Positions 1-9,109 of a stretch of 64,000 bases of DNA are shown piece after piece. The stretch's first letter is position 1; the number at the start of each line of letters is the position of its first letter. The stretch spans positions 1-64,000 of the forward strand of contig NZ_LVWA01000007.1 of the NCBI RefSeq assembly GCF_001907195.1, read 5' to 3'. The notes beneath the pieces were generated by a model. It saw only the letters and a list, made by a program, of their open reading frames with translations, searched no databases and was not told the DNA's origin. Made by a program: the position numbers and the translations under genes. The DNA is from Pontibacter flavimaris (lineage in GTDB: Bacteria; Bacteroidota; Bacteroidia; Cytophagales; Hymenobacteraceae).

Positions 1-147
1 TGGTGCTCTCAAGCCCGAGAGGGCTCGTCCTTTGGCATCGCGCTGTGTTCCCTCCTGCGCCAGGGCGCTGCCACTAACGTGGCACCGGATCTCACAAGGC
101 GCTCAACCCAAGGACTGGGATCATTTCGATAGCCGCTGCTGACGAAG
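1..147 (+). repeat. Structured repeat family, copy A (5' part outside window)
   Basis: This is the 3' two-thirds of a repeat present four more times (19121, 33965, 53579, 61750). It shows the hairpin AGCCC-GAGA-GGGCT, the helix GCGCTGTG pairing with CACAAGGCGC, and the inner hairpin GCCAC-TAAC-GTGGC. Compared with copy B, the inner stem has changed on both sides (GCCGC/GCGGC to GCCAC/GTGGC). It precedes the pyrimidine/purine-rich modules at 160-400. Confidence 0.8.
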
Positions 148-157
148 CTTGAACTAA

Positions 158-405
158 AGTCCCCCTTCAAAGGGGGTAGGGGGATGTGATCGGCTGCGAG
201 ACTCTTCTTCTGGATTATACTTTGTAGGGACAAGTCGCGACCTGTCCACACGGTACCAGCAGCTATGAAACTTATACTTCAGCAGAAGCAATAGCAGGCT
301 CCCCGCCTTGGCTAAGGAGGGGTCAGGGGTGGTTGGACCCGGCATTGCAAAAGCTCCCTCCCCTGTTATTAAGAGAGGGTTGGGGAGAGGCAAAAATCCT
401 CCTCC
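158..405. repeat. Hairpin modules following repeat copy A
   Basis: No gene is seen here. Four short hairpins follow one another: CCCCCTTCAAAGGGGG at about 162-177; GGACAAGTCGCGACCTGTCC near 230-249; CCCCGCCTTGGCTAAGGAGGGG near 300-320; and the CCTCCCCTGTTATTAAGAGAGGG type near 358-380. The same modules, in the same order but not always all present, follow the other copies of the structured repeat (19460-19585, 34246-34345, 53830-54010, 62090-62300). Short ORFs crossing them are not conserved in frame. Confidence 0.7.
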
Positions 406-449
406 TTAAACAAGTAACATGGCGCTAGTCGGAGTTTGGCACTACTGCC

Positions 450-995
450 CTACAACCTCGCGCTGCCGCAAAGGCCTTTGAGCAGTTCCAGCCCCTGGTC
501 CCAGCTGCCGTAGCCGGAGGCGCTGTTGATGTGGCCCGCCATGCCGATGTTGACGTAGCGACTGCCCCAGGCTTCAGCCAGTTGCTGCGCGCGCTTGGTC
601 AGCATGTATTCATCGTTGCTGCTGCTCACCAGTATACTTTTAAACGGCAACCGCTGCGTGGGTATAGGCGCAAAGCCACTCGCCTCCTCCGGAAACTGGG
701 GCGCCTCGGAATCGGCGGGAGCCACAAGCAGGGCCCCCTTTATTTTCTGCTTATACTGCTGCGCCCAGATGGCCACGGCGATGCAGGCCAGGCTGTGCGC
801 CACCAGCACCACCTGCTCGGGGTTATGCTGCTGCACCACGCGGTTTAACTCCTCCACCCACTCCTGCCGCACAGGTTTGTCCCAGTTCTGCTGCTGCACC
901 CGCTCAAAAGCCGGGAACTTCTGCTGCCACAGGCTCTGCCAGTGGTCTGGGCCGGAGTCGCCGAGGCCGGGAACAAGTATGACGGTGTGCTGCAT
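450..995 (-). CDS. RBBP9/YdeN-family alpha/beta serine hydrolase
   Basis: A 181-residue protein of the serine hydrolase family PF06821 (RBBP9/YdeN), a small single-domain alpha/beta hydrolase of usual family length. The N-terminus carries the strand and turn VILVPGLGDSGPDHW. The catalytic triad can be assigned: Ser68 in AHSLA, Asp128 in SSSNDEY and His155 in GMAGHINS. There is no signal peptide, so it should be cytoplasmic. The natural substrate of the bacterial family is poorly defined; a carboxylesterase-type activity is likely. It starts at ATG 995 and is followed, on its own 3' side, by the repeat region at 1-405. It is separated by 47 bp from the upstream beta-barrel gene on the same strand and may be co-transcribed with it. 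Confidence 0.85.
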   Translation of the reverse strand: MQHTVILVPGLGDSGPDHWQSLWQQKFPAFERVQQQNWDKPVRQEWVEELNRVVQQHNPEQVVLVAHSLACIAVAIWAQQYKQKIKGALLVAPADSEAPQFPEEASGFAPIPTQRLPFKSILVSSSNDEYMLTKRAQQLAEAWGSRYVNIGMAGHINSASGYGSWDQGLELLKGLCGSARL

Positions 996-1042
996 AAGCT
1001 ATCGTGCGGCTGAAAGTATAAATCACTGAAAGTATAAACGGG

Positions 1043-1636
1043 TTAAAAACCCAGCCCCGCAGAGATGGAGAAAGCGCGGCCCTTGCCCGATGATCGCCCA
1101 TCGTTAAAGAGCGAGGTTAAGTAGTGGTGGTACATCAGGTCCAGGTTCAGCAGCCACACCTCAAACCCAATACCGCCATTGAGGGCAAACTGGGCCTTGT
1201 GCAGGTCGCTCCGGCTCACGTCTATGTTATTGTCTGCCACAGCAAAGGCATAGGAAATGGAAGGGCCCACCATAAAGCGTACCTGCGAGGCCACCGGGCC
1301 ACTATAGTCGGTGCGGTAGCCCAGCAGCACCGGTATGCGCAGGTAGCGCACGGTAAGCGCATCGCGCTCCCCCACGCGGGTTTGGGTACGGGTGATGAGG
1401 TGCGTTTTGTGGCTCACCAGGTTTAGCTCCGGCTGCACGAAAAACCGCTCCCCGATGCGGCCGTAAACCCCGAACTCATAGCTCAGGCCGGTGTCGTCGT
1501 CCTCCACCAGCTCGTCGCTGCCCAGGCTGTAGAAGTTAAGGCCAACCTTGGCGCCGATGGTTAGCTTCGGCTCATCCTGTGCCACGGCCGGCAGGCCCCA
1601 GACAAGTATAAAGGCAATTATTGTAAAGATTTCCAT
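1043..1636 (-). CDS. Outer-membrane beta-barrel (porin family) protein
   Basis: A 197-residue exported protein. Residues 1-20 form a signal peptide ending AVAQ, followed by alternating-hydrophobicity strands and ending in a C-terminal Phe, typical of a small outer-membrane beta-barrel (PF13568-like, eight strands likely). Strands such as FFVQPELNLVS, LRIPVLLGYR and RFMVGPSISYAF match the pattern seen in Bacteroidota porin-family proteins. These are usually annotated only by fold; no substrate can be inferred. It lies on the same strand as the hydrolase at 450-995 and is divergent from the GNAT gene at 1770. Confidence 0.85.
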   Translation of the reverse strand: MEIFTIIAFILVWGLPAVAQDEPKLTIGAKVGLNFYSLGSDELVEDDDTGLSYEFGVYGRIGERFFVQPELNLVSHKTHLITRTQTRVGERDALTVRYLRIPVLLGYRTDYSGPVASQVRFMVGPSISYAFAVADNNIDVSRSDLHKAQFALNGGIGFEVWLLNLDLMYHHYLTSLFNDGRSSGKGRAFSISAGLGF

Positions 1637-1769
1637 AAGATGGGGTATAAATTTCCGAAGACTGCGTTATACTCCTTAAACTATACTTCCCGAAGCTTTG
1701 TTTAGCCGCCCCTGCTGGCCGTATGGGCGAAGATAACTAACTTGCCTGTTCACGTGTAAGTATAAAACT

Positions 1770-2339
1770 ATGAAACCTGCTGCCCCGCTCTTACAGCTGC
1801 CCGTAGCCCCCGACCTGTACCTGCGCCGCGCCACCACCGCCGACGCGCCCGCCCTCTACTACATCATCGACCGCGACCGGCCGTACCTGCGCCAGTGGCT
1901 GCCCTTTATAGATTTCAGCCAGGAGGTGGGCGATACCGAAGCCTACCTGAAGTATGTCTCCGCGCCGGGCAATACCTCCGACCTGATTTTCGTGATCGTG
2001 CATGCGCAGAAGGTGTGCGGCCTCATTGGGTTTAAGGGGATCGATAAACTGAACAGGAAACTGGAGATCGGCTATTGGCTGGCCGAGGACAAGCAGGGCA
2101 AGGGTATTATGCGCCGCGCCTGCCAAACGCTGCTGGACTACGCCTTCGGGAAGTTGCGCATGAACCGCGTGGAGATCAGGGTGGGCGTGGGCAACGCGCG
2201 CAGCAGCAACATCCCCAGGAAACTTGGCTTCACGCTGGAGGGGGTGCAGCGGCACGGCGAGTTCCTCAACGACCACTTCCACGACCTGGAGGTATACAGC
2301 CTGCTCAGGAGCGAGTACGGGGCCGGCACGCAAGTATAA
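1770..2339 (+). CDS. GNAT N-acetyltransferase, RimJ/RimL type
   Basis: A 189-residue GNAT of the RimJ/RimL/YdaF type. Visible features are the N-terminal substrate part (LYLRRATTADAPALYYIIDRDRPYLRQWLPF), the acetyl-CoA loop with QGKGI near residue 110, and the C-terminal segment N-x-SSNIPRKLGF followed by EGVQRHGEFLNDHFHDLEVYSLL, the usual ending of proteins that acetylate protein N-termini or small amines. Normally this last motif reads SxxVxEKLGF; here it is SSNIPRKLGF. The exact acceptor is unknown. The next gene (YciO-like) starts 61 bp downstream on the same strand, so the two may share a transcript. Confidence 0.88.
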   Translation: MKPAAPLLQLPVAPDLYLRRATTADAPALYYIIDRDRPYLRQWLPFIDFSQEVGDTEAYLKYVSAPGNTSDLIFVIVHAQKVCGLIGFKGIDKLNRKLEIGYWLAEDKQGKGIMRRACQTLLDYAFGKLRMNRVEIRVGVGNARSSNIPRKLGFTLEGVQRHGEFLNDHFHDLEVYSLLRSEYGAGTQV

Positions 2340-2400
2340 GTTTTGCAACGCTTCTGCACCCGAAACAGTATCTCTACTTTAAAACAATAACACCTGAAAG

Positions 2401-3030
2401 ATGAGCAACGCAGCCTTTATCCAGATACACCCCGACAACCCGCAGGAACGGAAGATACGCGAGGTAGCGGACATACTCCGCAACGGGGGTGTCATCATCT
2501 ACCCTACTGACACCATCTACGGCCTTGGCTGCGACATCCATAATGCCCGCGCCATTGAGCGCGTGTGCCAGATAAAGGGCGTAAAGCCTGATAAGGTGAA
2601 CCTGTCCTTCATTTGCTCCGACCTCACCCACATCTCCGATTATGCCAAAATAGACACGCCTACCTACAAGGTGATGAAAAAGGCGCTGCCGGGGCCGTTT
2701 ACTTTTGTGCTGAACGCCACCAGCAACGTGCCCAAGTATGCCAGCGCCAAGAAGAAAACCGTAGGGATACGCGTGCCCGACAACAGCATTGCGCTGCAGC
2801 TGGTAAAGGAACTAGGCAACCCCATCCTCTCCACCTCCATCCGCGATGATGATGAAGTACTGGAATACAGCACCGACCCGGAACTGATCTATGAGAAGTA
2901 TAAAAATCTGGTGGATGCCGTGATAGACGGGGGCCCGGGCAACAACATAGCCTCTACCGTGGTGGACGTGACCAATAACGCCTTTGAGGTACTACGCCCT
3001 GGCGCCGGCGATATTGAAGAGTATTTATAG
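2401..3030 (+). CDS. Sua5/YciO/YrdC-family protein, YciO subtype
   Basis: A 209-residue single-domain protein of the Sua5/YciO/YrdC family. The core is clear: VIIYPTDTIYGLGCDI near residues 30-45, GPFTFVLNAT near 98, VGIRVPDN near 120, and the ending LRPGAGDIEEYL. TsaC/Sua5 enzymes make threonylcarbamoyl-AMP for the tRNA t6A modification. However, this protein has STSIRDDD where TsaC has STSAN, and KGVKPDKVNLSF in place of the usual KxR loop, which matches YciO-type paralogues whose role is less certain. It lacks the second domain of Sua5. The stop codon sits inside the left arm of a GTTAGAAA repeat. Confidence 0.85.
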   Translation: MSNAAFIQIHPDNPQERKIREVADILRNGGVIIYPTDTIYGLGCDIHNARAIERVCQIKGVKPDKVNLSFICSDLTHISDYAKIDTPTYKVMKKALPGPFTFVLNATSNVPKYASAKKKTVGIRVPDNSIALQLVKELGNPILSTSIRDDDEVLEYSTDPELIYEKYKNLVDAVIDGGPGNNIASTVVDVTNNAFEVLRPGAGDIEEYL

Positions 3031-3196
3031 TTAGAAAGTTAAAAGGTTAGAAAGTTAGAAAGTGTGGATGAGATGTCGTGATTTATACTTTGCCTGACAC
3101 GCAATCCATACTTACCGCCTTGCTTATACTATCGCTCAGTATACAGTATATTATATACCTTATCTTCCCAAACTCTCTAACTCTCTAACTCAGCGG
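3029..3196. repeat. Inverted GTTAGAAA arrays between convergent genes
   Basis: The left array (3029-3062) repeats GTTAGAAA; the right array (3168-3196) repeats the near-complement CTCTCTAA. They bracket about 105 bp between the convergent YciO-like and acyltransferase genes and reach into both stop codons. A folded transcript would give a long imperfect hairpin that could act as a two-way terminator. A related single array lies at 4232-4281. Confidence 0.65.
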
Positions 3197-4076
3197 CCTT
3201 CGGCCGCTTGTGTTTCCAGCGTTTGTGGGTCCAGAGGTAGTTGGCGGGGGCGCGGCGGATGGCAGCTTCCAGCTTTTTTGCGAAAATTTCAGTAATCGGA
3301 ACTGTGTCTGAAGTACCATCCGAGATTACCTCGAACGTTAACGTGTAATACCCGCGTCTCGAACGTTTCACATCCAGGAACAGAACCGGGTACCTGAATT
3401 TTTTGGCCAGCTTTTCGGCCCCTTCATAAAATGGGGTATCCTGGTGCAGGAAAGTAGTCCAGAACGTGATCTCGCTTTTAAGAGGCGTCTGGTCGGAGAG
3501 CATGGCCACCACGCGCGGCATGTTGCGGTGGGCGGCGAAATCGCGGAGGGTGTCCTTCATTTTTATCAGTCCCGCCCCCAGTTTGCTGCGCGTCGTCAGC
3601 ATAAAGGCCTCGAAGAAGGGGTTGTTCAGCGGCTTGTAAATGCCATGGGCCGGAAAACCAAACTGCACCGCCCCGGCAGAGAGCACCCACTCCCAGTTGC
3701 AGGAGTGTGAGCCCATGGTGATAACAGTTTTGCCCTGCTGCACAAAATCATCCAGCAGTTCCTGGTTCGAGAAAACGATGCGCCGCCTCATTTCAGCTGC
3801 GCCCATCGACCGCAGCTTCAGGATCTCGACCACCACATCCGTGAACTGCTTGTAAAAGTCTTTGGCAATCAGTCGTATTTCCGGATCACTTTTCTCCGGG
3901 AAGGCGTTTCGCAGGTTGCTTAGCACCACCTTTTTGCGGTAGCCGGCAACGTAGTAAACTATAAAGTATAAGCAATCGGATAACAGGTAAAGCACCGGCA
4001 ACGGCAGCAGGGATAAGCCTTTGAGCAGCAACCAGAGCGGATAATACAGGAAAGGAATATTCGGATAATTTTTCAT
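3177..4076 (-). CDS. LpxL/HtrB-type lysophospholipid (lipid A) acyltransferase
   Basis: A 299-residue member of the LpxL/LpxM acyltransferase family, which transfers acyl chains to lipid A precursors at the inner membrane. It has an N-terminal hydrophobic stretch (PLWLLLKGLSLLPLPVLYLLSD), the region RNAFPEKSDPEIRLIAKDFYKQFTDVVVE typical of the family, and the catalytic HX4(D/E) motif as HSCNWE in GSHSCNWEW. A later MLSDQTP segment matches the family block DQ. I chose the ATG at 4076 (MKNYPN); a GTG at 4094 would add six residues. The C-terminus is basic. Acyl specificity cannot be read from sequence. Confidence 0.87.
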   Translation of the reverse strand: MKNYPNIPFLYYPLWLLLKGLSLLPLPVLYLLSDCLYFIVYYVAGYRKKVVLSNLRNAFPEKSDPEIRLIAKDFYKQFTDVVVEILKLRSMGAAEMRRRIVFSNQELLDDFVQQGKTVITMGSHSCNWEWVLSAGAVQFGFPAHGIYKPLNNPFFEAFMLTTRSKLGAGLIKMKDTLRDFAAHRNMPRVVAMLSDQTPLKSEITFWTTFLHQDTPFYEGAEKLAKKFRYPVLFLDVKRSRRGYYTLTFEVISDGTSDTVPITEIFAKKLEAAIRRAPANYLWTHKRWKHKRPKAAELES

Positions 4077-4231
4077 TTGGCAACGAGCAACCACAAAGGT
4101 ACAACCTCCGCGCCGATTATGAAATCTGAGAATTCATGCTTATTTAGCGGGAAAACGTATCACGTAGCACGAATCAAGTAGCACGAATGTACTGGAGCGA
4201 CATCAAAAAGTCTTGACATGTGCTACCAAGA

Positions 4232-4281
4232 ATCTAACTCTCTAACTCCCCAACTTTCTAACTCTCTAACTCTTAAACTCC
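4232..4281. repeat. CTAACTCT low-complexity array
   Basis: Tandem imperfect units of CTAACTCT/CTAACTTT directly upstream of the WbqC-like gene. The reading frame of that gene stays open through the array, but the translated array (Ser/Leu/Thr repeats) is not part of the protein family. A related inverted pair is at 3029-3196 and a shorter copy lies near 28195-28215. Confidence 0.7.
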
Positions 4282-4304
4282 CTTTGATTCTCTTAACCGA
4301 AACC

Positions 4305-4889
4305 ATGTATAACCCGCCGGTGGCTTTTTTCTGGCACGCGCTTCGCTGCGAAAGTATAGCGCTGGAGGCGCACGAGAACTACGTGAAGCAGAGCTACCGC
4401 AACCGCTGCCATGTGCTCACGGCCCACGGGGTGCAGCCCCTGAGCGTGCCGGTGCTGCGCGGCAACAGCAAAACCAAGACACCGATACAGGAAATAGAGA
4501 TCGATTACAGCCAGAAATGGCAGCTGGTGCACTGGCGCACCATACAGGCGGCGTACGGCCGGGCGCCCTATTTTGAATTTTACAGCGGCTACCTGCAGGA
4601 AGTATATGAGCGCCAGCCGAAATTTTTGTTCGAGCTGAACGTTGAACTTTTAAAGCTTTATCTTAAATTACTGAAACTGAACAAACCGCTGAATCACACG
4701 GATGCGTACCGGATTCAGCCCCCCGGGAACGTGCTGGACCTCAGAAACAGGGTACATCCAAAAATCTATCCTGACAATTTGCACGTAATACCATATACAC
4801 AAGTATTTGGCAAACAATTTGTACCAGAGCTAAGTATAATTGACTTGTTGTTTACACAGGGGCCAGCGTCGATTTCTTACCTTCAGTAG
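4305..4889 (+). CDS. WbqC-like family protein
   Basis: A 194-residue protein matching the WbqC-like family (PF08889): an N-terminal core with HENYVKQSYRNRCHVLTAHGVQPLSVPVL, then EIDYSQKWQLVHWRTIQAAYGRAPYFEFY, and the C-terminal YTQVFGKQFVPELSIIDLLFTQGP, all characteristic. WbqC proteins often sit in polysaccharide or amino-sugar gene clusters, but stand-alone copies are common in Bacteroidota and their reaction is not established. I start at ATG 4305 (MYNPPVAFFW) because the frame upstream only reads through the CTAACTCT array. The next gene, clpC, begins 120 bp downstream. Confidence 0.85.
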   Translation: MYNPPVAFFWHALRCESIALEAHENYVKQSYRNRCHVLTAHGVQPLSVPVLRGNSKTKTPIQEIEIDYSQKWQLVHWRTIQAAYGRAPYFEFYSGYLQEVYERQPKFLFELNVELLKLYLKLLKLNKPLNHTDAYRIQPPGNVLDLRNRVHPKIYPDNLHVIPYTQVFGKQFVPELSIIDLLFTQGPASISYLQ

Positions 4890-5009
4890 CGGCGCCCATC
4901 AAGCTGAACATTTGTACCGAAAAGCTTGTTTGGATAAAAGATAGTAACTGTAACACTCAGGCAGTTATAACATTTCATACTTTATAAGAATACACGGAGT
5001 ATAGTATAC

Positions 5010-7607
5010 ATGGAAGCAAAATTCTCAAACCGAGTAAAAGAAGTCATCTCGCTTAGCCGTGAGGAAGCCATACGACTTGGCCATGACTACATCGGCACCG
5101 AACACTTGGTGCTGGGAATGATTCGGGAAGGAGAAGGTACGGCCATCTCTCTGCTGAAGAAGCTTGGCGTTTCGATAGATGAATTAAAGTACGCTTTAGA
5201 GCAGGCTACACGAAATACGGCATCACAAAGCAGCAACATAACGGGCAGTATCCCTCTGACGAAGCAGACCGAAAAGGTGCTCAAGATAACCTACCTGGAG
5301 GCAAAGATCTTCAAGAGCGATATCATTGGCACAGAGCATCTTCTGTTGTCCATCCTACGGGACGAGGACAATATATCTTCTCAAATCTTAGCGAAATTTA
5401 ACGTGAACTACGAAGCAATAAGAGACTCTTTGGATTATCATAGCAATAATCCGCTGGCCTCGTCAGACACTGATGATTCTGATGACTCAGACAAGCTGTT
5501 TGGTAGCTCGTCGTCCCGCTCTGGCAGCGCTGCAAGCAAGAAGCCAGGGGAGAAATCGCGCACGCCTGTGCTCGATAACTTTGGCCGCGACCTAACCAAG
5601 TTGGCCGAGGATGATAAGCTGGACCCGATCGTTGGCCGGGAGAAAGAAATTGAACGCGTGGCCCAGGTACTGAGCCGCCGTAAAAAGAACAACCCTATCC
5701 TTATAGGCGAGCCGGGCGTTGGTAAAACCGCCATTGCCGAAGGACTTGCCCTGCGCATTATCCAGAAAAAGGTGAGCCGTGTGCTGTTTAACAAGCGCGT
5801 GGTTACCCTGGACCTTGCTTCCCTGGTGGCTGGCACTAAGTACAGAGGCCAGTTCGAGGAGCGCATGAAGGCCGTGATGAACGAGTTGGAGAAGTCTCCG
5901 GACGTGATCCTGTTCATTGATGAGCTGCACACGATTGTGGGTGCAGGCGGTGCCTCAGGCTCGCTGGACGCCTCTAACATGTTCAAACCGGCGCTTGCCC
6001 GTGGCGAGATACAATGCATCGGTGCCACTACGCTGGATGAGTACCGCCAGTACATTGAGAAGGATGGCGCCCTGGCCCGTCGTTTCCAGATCGTGATGGT
6101 AGACCCTACCACGGCAGAGGAAACGATGGAGATCCTGCACAACATCAAGGATAAGTACCAGGATCACCACCACGTAAATTACACCGACAAGGCCATTGAG
6201 GCCTGCGTGAAGCTGTCTGACCGCTATATGAGCGACCGTTTCCTGCCGGACAAGGCAATCGACATCCTGGATGAGGCGGGTGCGCGCGTGCATATCAACA
6301 ACATCGTGGTGCCGGACGATATCCTGAAGTTGGAAGAGCAGATCGAGAATATCAAGGTGGAGAAAAACCGCGTGGTGAAGAGCCAGAAGTATGAAGAGGC
6401 GGCCCAACTGCGCGACAAGGAGAAAAAACTCATCGACCAGCTCGAAGCAGCCAAGCGCAACTGGGAAGACGAGACCAAAAAGAAGCGCTACACGGTAAAA
6501 GAGGAAAATGTGGCAGAGGTTATTGCCATGATGACAGGTATACCGGTGAAGCGCATCGCCCAGAACGAAGGACAGAAGCTCCTGAACATGGGCGAGGAGC
6601 TGAAAGGCAAAGTGATCGGCCAGGAAAAGGCAATTGGCCAGCTGGTGAAAGCGATCCAGCGTACCCGCGTTGGCTTGAAAGATCCGAAGAAGCCAATTGG
6701 CTCGTTCGTATTCCTTGGTCCGACGGGTGTGGGTAAAACAGAGCTCGCTAAAGTGCTGGCCACCTACCTGTTCGATAAAGAAGACGCGCTGGTGCGTATC
6801 GACATGAGTGAGTACATGGAGAAATTCAGCGTGTCGCGCCTGGTGGGAGCGCCTCCGGGCTATGTGGGCTACGAAGAAGGTGGCCAGCTGACCGAGAAGA
6901 TCCGCCGCAAGCCATACTCTGTGGTACTGCTGGATGAGATCGAGAAAGCGCACCCGGATGTGTACAACCTGCTGCTGCAGGTGCTGGATGATGGTATACT
7001 TACCGACGGATTGGGCCGCAAGGTTGACTTCCGTAACACGATCATCATCATGACCTCCAACATCGGTGCCCGCGACCTGCAGGACTTCGGTGCCGGTATC
7101 GGTTTTATGTCGAAGACCAAGCAGGAGAACGTGGACGACATCATGAAAGGCACAATTGCCAGCGCCCTGAAGAAAACGTTCTCGCCTGAGTTCCTGAACC
7201 GCCTGGACGACGTGATCGTGTTCAACTCGCTTAACCGTGAGCACATGCACAAGATCATCGAGCTGTCGCTGGGCAAGCTGTTCAAGCGCGTAGAAAGCCT
7301 CGGCTATACTATCGAGCTGACAAAAGAGGCGAAGGACTTCGTGGCTGAGAAAGGATACGATCCGAAGTATGGCGCTCGTCCGCTGAACCGGGCTATTCAG
7401 AAGTATATCGAGGACCCGATTGCGGAGGAGATACTGAAGGCCGAGGTGAACCAAGGTGACGTAATCATGGTGGAGTACAAGGAAGGCGAAGAGAAACTGA
7501 CCTTCACATCCAAGAAGTCGGGCAGCAAGAAAGCCAAAGGCGCATCGGATGAGGCAGAGGAGACAGAGCCAACCAAGTCTACCGACACGGACAAAACGAA
7601 AGAGTAA
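5010..7607 (+). CDS. clpC: ClpC, AAA+ ATPase subunit of the Clp protease
   Basis: An 865-residue class I Clp ATPase. Order of parts: two Clp N-repeats (about 5-75 and 80-150) with the motifs [16 protein letters not shown] and [16 protein letters not shown]; a Ser/Asp-rich linker (150-185); AAA-1 with Walker [10 protein letters not shown] near 233 and Walker B ILFIDELH; a middle domain with the UVR segment [19 protein letters not shown] near 455-475, which marks ClpC rather than ClpA or ClpB; AAA-2 with GPTGVGKTE near 570; and a C-terminal D2-small domain. The tail is a charged Lys/Ser/Glu-rich extension of about 35 residues. It unfolds proteins for ClpP. ATG at 5010; a strong terminator follows. 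Confidence 0.97.
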   Translation: MEAKFSNRVKEVISLSREEAIRLGHDYIGTEHLVLGMIREGEGTAISLLKKLGVSIDELKYALEQATRNTASQSSNITGSIPLTKQTEKVLKITYLEAKIFKSDIIGTEHLLLSILRDEDNISSQILAKFNVNYEAIRDSLDYHSNNPLASSDTDDSDDSDKLFGSSSSRSGSAASKKPGEKSRTPVLDNFGRDLTKLAEDDKLDPIVGREKEIERVAQVLSRRKKNNPILIGEPGVGKTAIAEGLALRIIQKKVSRVLFNKRVVTLDLASLVAGTKYRGQFEERMKAVMNELEKSPDVILFIDELHTIVGAGGASGSLDASNMFKPALARGEIQCIGATTLDEYRQYIEKDGALARRFQIVMVDPTTAEETMEILHNIKDKYQDHHHVNYTDKAIEACVKLSDRYMSDRFLPDKAIDILDEAGARVHINNIVVPDDILKLEEQIENIKVEKNRVVKSQKYEEAAQLRDKEKKLIDQLEAAKRNWEDETKKKRYTVKEENVAEVIAMMTGIPVKRIAQNEGQKLLNMGEELKGKVIGQEKAIGQLVKAIQRTRVGLKDPKKPIGSFVFLGPTGVGKTELAKVLATYLFDKEDALVRIDMSEYMEKFSVSRLVGAPPGYVGYEEGGQLTEKIRRKPYSVVLLDEIEKAHPDVYNLLLQVLDDGILTDGLGRKVDFRNTIIIMTSNIGARDLQDFGAGIGFMSKTKQENVDDIMKGTIASALKKTFSPEFLNRLDDVIVFNSLNREHMHKIIELSLGKLFKRVESLGYTIELTKEAKDFVAEKGYDPKYGARPLNRAIQKYIEDPIAEEILKAEVNQGDVIMVEYKEGEEKLTFTSKKSGSKKAKGASDEAEETEPTKSTDTDKTKE

Positions 7608-7625
7608 CGCATAAGTTTAAAGTAT

Positions 7626-7664
7626 AAAGAAGGCTACCCGCTTGGGTAGCCTTCTTTGTTTTAT
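7626..7664 (+). terminator. Intrinsic terminator of clpC
   Basis: Perfect stem AAAGAAGGCTACCC / GGGTAGCCTTCTTT with loop GCTT, followed by GTTTTA. It lies 19 bp after the clpC stop codon. Confidence 0.93.
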
Positions 7665-7971
7665 GCCAGTTATACTTGCAGGACTGGCTTTTATACCTTG
7701 CCCCTGACACCGCTCCCCTCTTGTGCGTGAGCCTGTTTCATTCTGCTCTGCTTACCGAGCCTCTACCCAATTTGTCATTCTGTTAAGAATCTTGGTGGAA
7801 AAGAGGGTAAACTTATACTACCGCTACCAAGATCCTTTCAGGATGACAAAATGAAAAGTATGAAACGCGCTGCCACTTTTGTGGGAGTCCTGCCCAAGAG
7901 GCGCTTTAACAAACGACAAAGTATAAGAGAAGCTTCCGTTAGCGAAAGTATAAAATATGTTTATTTATACT
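7665..7971. repeat. Gap with TTTGTCAT...ATGACAAA inverted repeat
   Basis: No gene is supported here. At 7771-7798 and 7824-7850 are inverted arms beginning TTTGTCATTCTG and ending CAGGATGACAAA, with CTTGGTGG/CTACCAAG inside, forming a hairpin of about 25 bp with a 25-nt loop. A related half (TTTGTCATTTCGACC) is at 61997. Such TTTGTCATyCTGA hairpins are common dispersed elements in Bacteroidota genomes. A 63-codon ORF at 7851 overlaps it and is probably spurious. Confidence 0.65.
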
Positions 7972-9021
7972 TTACCGCCGCTCTTTGCCGCTTCCCAGCA
8001 GGAGCGAGATCGGCCGCATGGCCTCGTGCTTATCCGCAATGAGTTTTAGTATGGCCAGGAAAGGGATGAACAGGATCATGCCGGAGGCGCCCCAAAGTAT
8101 ACCGCCGGCCACAATGGCCAGCAGCGTAAAGAGCATGTTCACCTGCAGTCGCGCGCTCACGGCCCACGGGAAAATCAGGTTTGCCTCCAGGTACTGCACC
8201 ACGCCAAACACCAGCACCACCCCCAGCGGGTACCACATCGAGTCGTAGGTGATCCAGGCCACCGCCATGGGAAGTATGGCCCCGATGGTGATGCCCACGT
8301 AAGGTATAAACGTAAGCACAGAGGCGGCCACCCCAAAGAATATGGCGTGCGGCACCCCGATCAGCAGCAGGCCCAGACTGTTCAGCACGCCCACCACCAG
8401 GTACACAATGGCCATGCCTTTGATGAAATTATAGTACGTGGTGATGGTTTCGAGCAGGATCTGGTGGATCTTCTGGTGCTCGTCCTTCGGGAAAAAAGAG
8501 TACAGGGCCCGGGCCAGCGCCTCGCGGTTGTAAAGTATAAGCGCCACGTAGATCGGGATCAGCACGAGCAACACCAGCGAAACCGCCGAAGTATAAACCA
8601 CCCCCTGCACCAGCGAAAAGGCAGAGGAAGCCACATCAGCTGCCATCCCTTCAAGCCAGGCTACCTGTTTCGTGGCATCAAAACCGAAGTGTGTCTCCGC
8701 ATACAGGCTGATGTTCCCCCAGGCTGCTTTCAGTTTACCCTGCAGCTGCGGCCACTCCGCCCCAAAGCGCAGCATCTGGCGCACCAGCAAATACCCTAGC
8801 CCGCCAACCAGCGCCAGCAGCAGCAACAGGCAAAGGGCAATGGCAGCCCAGCGCGGAAATTCTTTCTTCTCCAGCCACACACAGATCGGATATAGCACAA
8901 AACTAATGAGCAGGGCGAAGCTGAGCGGGATAAACAGGGTGCTGCCAAAGTATAAAGTCACCGAGACAAGCACGGTAAACTGTAGCCACTTCAGCCAGTT
9001 TATGTCTGCGCTTTTCTCCAT
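7972..9021 (-). CDS. AI-2E family transporter (PF01594)
   Basis: A 349-residue polytopic membrane protein of the AI-2E transporter family, which includes TqsA and Na+/H+ antiporter-like members. Hydrophobic segments cover 10-60, 65-90, 150-180, 205-235 and 240-335. Characteristic family blocks are visible: LFIPLSFALLISFVLYPICVWLEKKEF near the N-terminus, YYNFIKGMAIVYLVVGVLNSLGLLLIGVPHAIFFG, and FIPYVGITIGAILPMAVAWITYDS near 240-265. Substrate cannot be assigned; the family name should not be read as proof of autoinducer transport. ATG at 9021, divergent from the M28 peptidase gene with only 88 bp between, so their promoters must lie close together. Confidence 0.9.
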   Translation of the reverse strand: MEKSADINWLKWLQFTVLVSVTLYFGSTLFIPLSFALLISFVLYPICVWLEKKEFPRWAAIALCLLLLLALVGGLGYLLVRQMLRFGAEWPQLQGKLKAAWGNISLYAETHFGFDATKQVAWLEGMAADVASSAFSLVQGVVYTSAVSLVLLVLIPIYVALILYNREALARALYSFFPKDEHQKIHQILLETITTYYNFIKGMAIVYLVVGVLNSLGLLLIGVPHAIFFGVAASVLTFIPYVGITIGAILPMAVAWITYDSMWYPLGVVLVFGVVQYLEANLIFPWAVSARLQVNMLFTLLAIVAGGILWGASGMILFIPFLAILKLIADKHEAMRPISLLLGSGKERR

Positions 9022-9109
9022 AGAAACACTATATTTGTTTTGCTTAGGCGTTCGCTGCCTCTGCTGCCAATTTGCTCATTATTTTCCCAGAATCCATAGA
9101 CGCTACCCC

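Noticed and set aside
5955-7454. Long ORF (499 codons) on the - strand
   Set aside because: It is antisense to clpC, whose conserved motifs are complete; the long frame is a by-product of codon bias.
7851-8042. 63-codon ORF after the TTTGTCAT hairpin
   Set aside because: No family resemblance; it overlaps the repeat and the end of the AI-2E gene.
8672-9109. N-terminal extension of the M28 peptidase
   Set aside because: It overlaps the AI-2E transporter gene antisense; a signal peptide begins at ATG 9110.
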